Source: JAQBQZ01 sp040390775
Lineage (GTDB): Bacteria > Patescibacteriota > Minisyncoccia > Phycocordibacterales > CAIRYW01
Assembly: GCA_040390775.1 (NCBI GenBank)
Contig: JAZJXR010000014.1
Coordinates: forward strand, 1-64,000
Direction of reading: 5' to 3'
Length of the DNA: 64,000 nt
In this document: one piece after another, positions 58,024-64,000 of the stretch
How the letters are laid out: each line of letters starts with the position of its first letter
Numbering within the stretch: the first letter of the stretch is position 1
Translations under genes and position numbers: made by a program
The notes under the pieces: generated by a model
The model's input: only the letters and a program-made list of their open reading frames with translations
What the model was told of the DNA's origin: nothing
The model's database searches: none

Positions 58024-61000
58024 CTATTTTTGAATAGAAATTACAAACTCTGCATCTTCAACAACAAGCTTATCGCCTTCCAGACTTTCTACAATATTTA
58101 TTTTGTCTGCGAGCACAGTGTCTTGGATCATTTTTTGCCAATTTTGTTTTTCTAGAATTGGATTTGCAGAAATAGATAATGAAATACGATCATTTGGAGT
58201 GAGCCCTTGCTTCTTTCGAAGATCTTGCACAAATCTTATGATCTCGCGCACGATTCCTTCTTCTTTTAATTCTTCTGTAATATTTAGATCAAGCTCTGTT
58301 TTTTCTCCAAAAGAAATAGATTTTACATTCAATCTTTCTTTCACAAGATCCAAAAATTCTTCTGGCACGGCAAGAGATTTTTCTATAGCTAAAGAAGCAA
58401 GAGGTTGGCGCACTTTTATATTTGCTTTCATGCGAGCATCAAGGCCGATAGATACTATCTCACGCATCTTTTGCATAAAATCTAGAAGAGAATGATTTTT
58501 TGATGGTCTGACTCCGCCAAGAAATTGAAGGATTTTCGAATGGCTGGTTGAGCGTAGCGACCGAAAGCCTGAGAAAATGCTTTGATTTCTTGGCTCAGGC
58601 CACTCTTCTAAATGCACGCTTTCTGGATCATTTTCTAAGCGCAATTTTTGATGCAGATCTTCTGCATAAAACGGCGCAAATGGAGCAAATAGTTTGGAGA
58701 GAGTTTTCAAAACATAATAGAGCGTCCGCTTCGCCTCCCTATCTCCATCCCTGAACCTATCTCGAGATAGCTGCAGATACCACGTAGAAAGATCATCGAT
58801 AAATTCACGGAGGGCACGCACGGGCTCAAGGAGCTTGAAGCCTTCTAGATTTTTCGTCATTTCTTCCGTGAGCGTTTCGAGCTTTACAAGGATCCATTTG
58901 TCGAGCACGGTTGAAGAATGCGGCGCGAGGTTAGATTCCAAAGATTTATCTCTATACAATTCGTAGAAAGAAAGCACGTTCGATACCAGATTAAAGAATT
59001 TTTTGTTGACCTCGTCCACCGTCTTTTCATCATAATTTTTGCTCTCCCCCGGCTGATTGATCGAATACATCCAGAGCCTGATCGCGTCCACGCCCCATTT
59101 ATCCATCTGCTCCCACGGATCCATCACATTCCCAATAGATTTGGACATTTTTTTGCCTTCCTTATCCAAGAGATGCCCGAGACAAATCACATTTTTATAC
59201 GCCCTGCCCCTGCCCATCAGCGCGCCAACTGCATGCAAAGTGTAAAACCACCCACGAGTCTGATCTATCGCTTCGGAAATAAAATCAGCAGGGTAAAGAA
59301 GCCCTTTTTTTTCAAAGGGATAATGATCCTGTGCAAATGGCATAGCGCCCGAATCGAACCACACATCCATCACCTCTTTGGTGCGCACCAATCTCTTGCC
59401 ATTTTTCTCGAGCACTACAGCATCAATAAAAGGCTTGTGCAGATCGAGCTCGTAATTTTCATCGTGAGGAAGCGGCACGAAACGGAGCTCGCGCACTTCG
59501 GCGTTTTCAAACCTCTTGGCATTTTCTACGAAATGCTCTGCGCCGCTGCCCGAATGCTTCATGTGGCCCATGTGTGCAACGCCCGCAAACAATACCCAAG
59601 CCGGCCCGCCATGAGTGACGATCAAAATATTTTTGCCTGCGTATTTATTTTCCAGATCATACAGCGCATCGAGCATTCTTTTGTTGACATCCCGCAGCGA
59701 TTCGCCGCTTGGGATCTTGGCGTCAAACCACTTCTCCCCCATTTCGTACAAATATTTGTGATACTCATTCCACGCTTTGCCATCGAAATTTCCCGGATCT
59801 ACTTCGTGAAGGCGGGCGTCTATTATTAGCTTGTCTGCCGCAAGTCCAAGCTCCTTTAGCGCAAGCTCTGCCGTTTCTCTGGTACGCGCAAATGGCGACG
59901 ATATTACGAAATCTATTTTTTCTAATTTTAATTTCTCTGAAGTTTTCTTGATCTGCTCTAATCCGCGCTCCGTCAGATGATCATTTGATTCATTTTTGAA
60001 GCTCACGATTCCTTTGGCATTTCCTTCTGTGCCGCCATGGCGCATCACGAAATATTTGTTGCCAGATTTCTTTGTGTGCTTCTTTAGGCTATCTATAGAA
60101 TCCACCACAAGCTTCTCGCTGCCATCTTCTGATATCCAGACAGGCAGCGGCGTACCCCAATACCTTTCGCGGGAGATAGCCCAATCCTTCACTTCGCGCA
60201 GCCATTCGCCGAATCTGCCTTCTTTGATATGCGATGGCTCCCAATTTATTTTTTCGTTCTCGGCGACGAGCGTGCTGCGCAATTTGGACATAGCGATATA
60301 CCAAGAGTCACGGGCATAATATAAAAGAGGCGTCTTGCACCTCCAGCAATGCGGATATGAATGCTTGTAATTCTCCTGCGCAAAAAACAAATTCCTCTTT
60401 TTGAGATCCTCTATTATATCTACGTCGAGCGTAGGCTTCCCCGTTTCGTTTTTTTCTTTCACATACCTTCCCGCTAGAAATCCACATTCTGATTTGAAAC
60501 TGCCGTCTTCTTTGACCAAATGATATTTCGGAAGGCCCACTTTCGTACCGAGCACAAAGTCATCACTTCCGTACATCACAGCTGTATGCACAATGCCAGT
60601 ACCATCTGTCGTGGTCACAAAATCTGCTGCATATACTTTGAATGCATTTGGAAGCTTCGCTTTTTCTGATTCAGGAAGATTATCTTTTAGGAATGGATAT
60701 AAAGGCTCGTATTCAAGCCCAACAAGATCGCTGCCTTTTATATCATTATGAACAATTTCGATTTTTTGATCTTTGAAGACACTCGTTACCCTATCGCTTG
60801 CAAGAATCAAGAGCTCAAGAATTCCTTCTACACGAAGAGCTGTGTAAGAAATATCTTTACCAACAGCAAGAGCAACGTTCCCTGGAATGGTCCATGGCGT
60901 CGTCGTCCACGCAAGCAAATATGCAGTGTCTTTCGTTTCTTTATCACCTCCAAATTTCTGGCCAGGTAGTAAATGAAATTTAACCGTCACCGACAAATCT

Positions 61001-61611
61001 TTGACATCCTGATAGCCTTGCGCGAGCTCGTGCGATGAGAGCGTGGTGCCGCAGCGAGTGCACCAAGGAGTAACGCGATAATCTTTGTATAAGAGATTTT
61101 GCTTTTCTATTTTGCCGACGATATTCCACAGAGATTCTATGTAATCATTGTGAAAAGTAAAATATGCATTATCGAAATCAGTAAAGTAGCCCACGCGCTC
61201 CGAGAATTTTCTCCATGCGTCTATGTATTCAAATACACTCTCTTTGCATTTTTTGTTGAACTCAGCAATCCCAAATCCCTCTATATCTTTTTTAGATCTA
61301 AATCCGAGACGCTTTTCAACCTCCAGCTCTACAGGCAATCCATGAGTATCCCATCCTGCCCTGCGGCGCACATGATACCCTCGCATAGTTTTATATCTGG
61401 GAAGCGCATCTTTGAAAGATCGTGATTCCACATGATGAATACCTGGCTTACCATTAGCAGTAGGCGGCCCTTCATAAAATACGAATTCGCCCTTTGGGGA
61501 TTTTTTGGCCAAAGTTTTCTCGAAAATATTGCGCTCATTCCAGAACTTCAGAATCGCCTCTTCTCTTTCCGCATGCGCACTTTTTTTGGCTTTGCTTTCT
61601 TCTACATCCAT
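58024..61611 (-). CDS. ileS: Isoleucyl-tRNA synthetase with inserted histidine-phosphatase domain
   Basis: A 1195-residue class I synthetase. Residues about 47-61 carry the HIGH-type motif (GPPTANGKPGIHHV), the editing domain follows (TTTPWTIPGN, GTGIVHTAV), and KMSKS is present as GKKMSKSIGN. Between SRERYWGTPLPVWISEDG (about residue 497) and LHKPFIDAVVL (about 725) a full histidine-phosphatase domain is inserted: FVMRHGGTEGN (521-531), SSPFARTRETAE (571-582), LHEVDPGNFDG (601-611) and IVTHGGP (664-670), so all catalytic positions of that superfamily are kept. The start at 61611 overlaps the upstream gene's stop. Whether the insert acts on a nucleotide, on phosphoserine or on the tRNA is not known. 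Confidence 0.93.
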   Translation of the reverse strand: MDVEESKAKKSAHAEREEAILKFWNERNIFEKTLAKKSPKGEFVFYEGPPTANGKPGIHHVESRSFKDALPRYKTMRGYHVRRRAGWDTHGLPVELEVEKRLGFRSKKDIEGFGIAEFNKKCKESVFEYIDAWRKFSERVGYFTDFDNAYFTFHNDYIESLWNIVGKIEKQNLLYKDYRVTPWCTRCGTTLSSHELAQGYQDVKDLSVTVKFHLLPGQKFGGDKETKDTAYLLAWTTTPWTIPGNVALAVGKDISYTALRVEGILELLILASDRVTSVFKDQKIEIVHNDIKGSDLVGLEYEPLYPFLKDNLPESEKAKLPNAFKVYAADFVTTTDGTGIVHTAVMYGSDDFVLGTKVGLPKYHLVKEDGSFKSECGFLAGRYVKEKNETGKPTLDVDIIEDLKKRNLFFAQENYKHSYPHCWRCKTPLLYYARDSWYIAMSKLRSTLVAENEKINWEPSHIKEGRFGEWLREVKDWAISRERYWGTPLPVWISEDGSEKLVVDSIDSLKKHTKKSGNKYFVMRHGGTEGNAKGIVSFKNESNDHLTERGLEQIKKTSEKLKLEKIDFVISSPFARTRETAELALKELGLAADKLIIDARLHEVDPGNFDGKAWNEYHKYLYEMGEKWFDAKIPSGESLRDVNKRMLDALYDLENKYAGKNILIVTHGGPAWVLFAGVAHMGHMKHSGSGAEHFVENAKRFENAEVRELRFVPLPHDENYELDLHKPFIDAVVLEKNGKRLVRTKEVMDVWFDSGAMPFAQDHYPFEKKGLLYPADFISEAIDQTRGWFYTLHAVGALMGRGRAYKNVICLGHLLDKEGKKMSKSIGNVMDPWEQMDKWGVDAIRLWMYSINQPGESKNYDEKTVDEVNKKFFNLVSNVLSFYELYRDKSLESNLAPHSSTVLDKWILVKLETLTEEMTKNLEGFKLLEPVRALREFIDDLSTWYLQLSRDRFRDGDREAKRTLYYVLKTLSKLFAPFAPFYAEDLHQKLRLENDPESVHLEEWPEPRNQSIFSGFRSLRSTSHSKILQFLGGVRPSKNHSLLDFMQKMREIVSIGLDARMKANIKVRQPLASLAIEKSLAVPEEFLDLVKERLNVKSISFGEKTELDLNITEELKEEGIVREIIRFVQDLRKKQGLTPNDRISLSISANPILEKQNWQKMIQDTVLADKINIVESLEGDKLVVEDAEFVISIQK

Positions 61612-62642
61612 ACAGAAATTGCAGCAATTATCGGGCACAGGATCGCAATCACGCTACCTACCCATATTGCGATCCTGATCCGCTTTCGCGCCACCGCATA
61701 ATCAGCTTCGTGAAATGGGGATGCTGTAGCTTTCACATCTTTCCACAAAAAATATCCGAGCGAAATAAATATCGGCGCCCAAAGCAAATTTGCGATCATA
61801 GCGAGGAAGCTCCTCCAGAGAATTAAATTGCTTGAGATGGGTGGGAACACTGGCTTTAGGCCAAGAGCAAACACGATCGCCATCTGCTTAGCGGCAGCGA
61901 CGAGTATCGCAAAATATACAGGCCCCAAAATAATCAGGATTGGAAGGAATGTAATAATCACAATCAGTACAAGCCTCCAAAATATTTGCCAGCTCTTACC
62001 CCGCGTGAGCATCGCGCTATCAGCTAGTGCATCCAAACCAAATCGCCCCTCGAGAAGCAAAGTGTAAGAAGCGAACCATACCTTCATAGCAAAAAATATA
62101 TTTAGAGCTGAAAATCCGATTGCAGAAATAGAAAGCATTATTATACTTAGAGGGCCTCCAATATCATCTATCACGGAAAGCACCGAAGGAAATACTCTCG
62201 AAATAATCCCTAAAATTAAAAACGGGGAAAGGAATACTGCAAAACATATTGCAAAAGCCGCCATGGCTACGGCGCATATATATAGAGACTGCAAAATCGC
62301 GAGCCACGCAATCGGGACAGCTTGGAAGATCACTTCGCGATAAATATTTTTGAAATCACTGCGCTCACCCTTTTCTATGCCGGATGCAATCATGCCACCG
62401 GAAAAAACCAACATCTTGCGGAAGATCGCAGCGAGCGAAAGCAAGATCCCGAATATAGAAGCAAGAATAAACACAAATCCGAATCTAGAAGGGGTCAAAC
62501 CGAACTCAAGGATTAAGCTCGCAATGAATACCGCAAGCTCTAGGGGAAGGAACACCAGCACCAAAGATTTGAAATTCTTTTTACAGAAATGCCAAGAATT
62601 TTTTAGGAGATGGCGAATCGGCGATAGTTTGTGCTGGCTCAT
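61602..62642 (-). CDS. Polytopic membrane protein
   Basis: A 346-residue protein with six to seven hydrophobic helices (LVLVFLPLELAVFIASLI, VFILASIFGILLSLAAIF, others) and short cytosolic loops (LADSAMLTRGKSWQIFWRLVL). Such proteins in Gram-positive bacteria belong to a diffuse 'glycerophosphoryl diester-like/YciC' group, but no exact assignment is possible. It overlaps trhO at its start (ATGA) and ileS at its stop. TGC-TAAAAT lies 6 nt before the ATG, inside trhO's end. Confidence 0.75.
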   Translation of the reverse strand: MSQHKLSPIRHLLKNSWHFCKKNFKSLVLVFLPLELAVFIASLILEFGLTPSRFGFVFILASIFGILLSLAAIFRKMLVFSGGMIASGIEKGERSDFKNIYREVIFQAVPIAWLAILQSLYICAVAMAAFAICFAVFLSPFLILGIISRVFPSVLSVIDDIGGPLSIIMLSISAIGFSALNIFFAMKVWFASYTLLLEGRFGLDALADSAMLTRGKSWQIFWRLVLIVIITFLPILIILGPVYFAILVAAAKQMAIVFALGLKPVFPPISSNLILWRSFLAMIANLLWAPIFISLGYFLWKDVKATASPFHEADYAVARKRIRIAIWVGSVIAILCPIIAAISVWM

Positions 62643-63514
62643 GCTGGTATTTTAGCACACCCACAAACATCGGAGCACCATTCTTTTTCCTCTGCGTCGG
62701 CGCAAGTGCTGCAACGTATGAAGCGCTTGTTGCATTCGCTTCGGGCGCAATTTTCATATCTCTCTGAAAGCTCTCCACAGAAATAGCACTTCCCTACAAT
62801 TTCACGCGCGCCTCCGAAATCCATCACGATGCGCCCATCAAATGTATATAGCGTGCCAAGGAAATCTTCCCCTGGGAACTTTTCCATATATTTGTGCATG
62901 CCACCATGTAATTGGTACACGTCTTTAAATCCTTTTTTGAGAAGATATCCAGAAGCCTTTTCGCAGCGCACGCCTCCGGTGCACACCGTCACCACCTTCT
63001 TATCCTTGAGGTGTGCAATCTTTTCCAAATGCTCCGGCACTTCGCGGAAATTCTCGATCGGCGGGTTTATGGAATTCTTAAATCTCCCCACAGCGAATTC
63101 ATAATCATTCCTCATATCAAGCACTACAAAATCCTGATTTTCTTCGTACCACTTTTTCATCTCTTCGGGAGATAAGTGCTTCCCTGTGATCTGATTCGGA
63201 TCCACATCATCTTCTCCTAGATGGAGCGAGACAATTTCAGGACGCACCTTTATTTTCATTTTCGGAAAGGCGCTCCCTGTACCCACACTTTCTTTGAATT
63301 CAATACCCGCCAACTTTTCCGAAAGCATTTCTTTGTACTTTTCGGTGTTTTCTACTGTGCCTTCTAACGTGCCATTGATACCCTCTTTGGCGATGATGAT
63401 TCTGCCTTTGAATCCCAATTCTTCGCACACACCCCTATGCCAAGCGGCAAGAGCCTCAGGATCTTCTACCTTGGTGTATTTGTAGTATAGGAGGATTTTG
63501 TAGCTATCTGCCAT
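62639..63514 (-). CDS. trhO: tRNA uridine(34) hydroxylase, rhodanese-type
   Basis: A 291-residue protein of the YceA/TrhO family that makes 5-hydroxyuridine in wobble position 34 of tRNA. Start set at 63514, with TAAGAT 7 nt before it. It has the N-terminal ferredoxin-like domain (YKILLYYKYTKVEDPEALAAWH), a central rhodanese domain with the catalytic Cys in VCTGGVRCEKAS, and a Cys-rich C-terminal segment (CYFCGE...CSTCADAEEKEWCSDVCG) that probably binds zinc. It is upstream of the membrane-protein gene and ileS. Confidence 0.93.
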   Translation of the reverse strand: MADSYKILLYYKYTKVEDPEALAAWHRGVCEELGFKGRIIIAKEGINGTLEGTVENTEKYKEMLSEKLAGIEFKESVGTGSAFPKMKIKVRPEIVSLHLGEDDVDPNQITGKHLSPEEMKKWYEENQDFVVLDMRNDYEFAVGRFKNSINPPIENFREVPEHLEKIAHLKDKKVVTVCTGGVRCEKASGYLLKKGFKDVYQLHGGMHKYMEKFPGEDFLGTLYTFDGRIVMDFGGAREIVGKCYFCGELSERYENCARSECNKRFIRCSTCADAEEKEWCSDVCGCAKIPA

Positions 63515-63554
63515 GTACGCCATCTTATCTAAATTTAGAAATTTATCAATAAAC

Positions 63555-63595
63555 AAAACGCCGTGNNNNNNNNNNTGCAGCCCGCACGGCGTTTT
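63555..63595 (-). terminator. Terminator of the DoxX gene interrupted by a gap
   Basis: AAAACGCCGTG (63555-63565) and CACGGCGTTTT (63585-63595) form an 11-bp inverted repeat; the N10 gap (63566-63575) falls in the loop. On the minus strand a T-run follows. Confidence 0.75.
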
Positions 63596-63614
63596 AAAAA
63601 TTCAATGACTAAAT

Positions 63615-64000
63615 TTACATCTGCGCGCTGCCTGATTTCTCGCACACGCCATCATGGCAATCGCCGCAGCCCACCATAGAACACACCTTTGAATGCACGC
63701 CTGTCTTCTGGCAAGGGCATGCTCTCCAAAGAGAAAGCTTGCCGCTACCGATAAACATAAGCGCCAAGCTGGCGCCAAGAAGCACGAACTCCTGCTCTAC
63801 TTGGAAATACTTCACGTACCAAGAGATAGCCTGATTTGCTGCTGCTGCCTGCACTCCAAGGAAATGCAGCTTCACATATATCGCAACGATCATCACGATA
63901 GAAAGCGCGATAGCCGCATAGCGCGTAAACACGCCGAGCAAAATCGCAATTCCAGCGATGATCTCTGCAAACACATCCAAATAAGCCCAGAAAGATGCAA
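63615..64000 (-). CDS. DoxX family membrane protein (5' end outside window)
   Basis: The visible part is the C-terminal 128 or so residues; the start lies beyond position 64000. It shows the DoxX pattern (FAEIIAGIAILLGVFTRYAAIAL, then three further helices, FVLLGASLALMFIGSGKLSLW). A Cys-rich tail is added (CPCQKTGVHSKVCSMVGCGDCHDGVC), unusual for DoxX, which may bind metal or take part in thiol redox. DoxX relatives act with thiol and quinone redox systems; role here unknown. Confidence 0.85.
   Translation of the reverse strand, partial: ASFWAYLDVFAEIIAGIAILLGVFTRYAAIALSIVMIVAIYVKLHFLGVQAAAANQAISWYVKYFQVEQEFVLLGASLALMFIGSGKLSLWRACPCQKTGVHSKVCSMVGCGDCHDGVCEKSGSAQM

Overview
The window looks like a scaffold from a Candidate Phyla Radiation (Patescibacteria, most likely Parcubacteria-like) genome. 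The evidence is indirect. The type IV pilus locus is compact and has no secretin gene. A surface protein carries a peptidoglycan-binding domain and there are no outer-membrane genes. Several small protein types common in that group are present (short RecO, NYN ribonuclease, C39-like peptidases, DUF5069, a 'NANVLDFLLAN' protein), and most genes are densely packed on one strand. Five runs of exactly ten N mark scaffold joins (6785, 28515, 43385, 44882, 63566); three of them interrupt genes (ligA, recG, efp).

Layout, left to right. 1-2719: a tRNA-rich stretch on the minus strand (Thr, a tRNA-Asp split by a group I intron with a LAGLIDADG endonuclease gene lapping onto its 5' exon, elongator Met, initiator Met), with a DUF5069 gene and a methyltransferase. 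2765-7980: a His-rich membrane protein, gatC-gatA, a small hypothetical and ligA. 7991-21680: a 14-kb type IV pilus locus, transcribed pilM -> coiled-coil protein -> pilN -> pilO -> pilP-like -> pilB -> response regulator -> pilT -> pilC -> three pilins -> pilD -> four minor pseudopilins. 21705-28732: comF, a C39-like peptidase, tRNA-Ser, an ATP-grasp ligase, a thioredoxin/DsbB pair and recG. 28868-34637: NYN protein, tRNA-Ile(UAU), a second C39-like protein, ftsH, a LOG-like protein, a beta-CASP RNase and a small membrane protein. 34638-38206: a candidate structured RNA, a repeat element, the abundant-looking surface protein with a long leader, and an HTH protein. 38304-41929: ftsK, a small protein and recA. 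41959-44479: an accessory patch with a RelE/RHH toxin-antitoxin pair, a candidate structured RNA and a DUF2283/DUF4258 pair. 44567-64000: efp-rpsR-ssb-rpsF, a response regulator, tatD-metG-AI-2E transporter, NUDIX, M16 peptidase, glyS with a large exported repeat protein, recO, ileS with an inserted histidine-phosphatase domain, a membrane protein, trhO and a partial DoxX.

The most unusual items are: an isoleucyl-tRNA synthetase with a complete histidine-phosphatase domain inside it, together with a rare tRNA-Ile(UAU); the intron-split tRNA-Asp with its endonuclease outside the intron; a recurring promoter layout in which a -10 box lies 6 nt (7 for recG) before the start codon of at least thirteen genes, suggesting widespread leaderless transcription; and several promoter-plus-terminator units that enclose no protein gene (23532, 28780, 34653-34833, and possibly 42997-43384).
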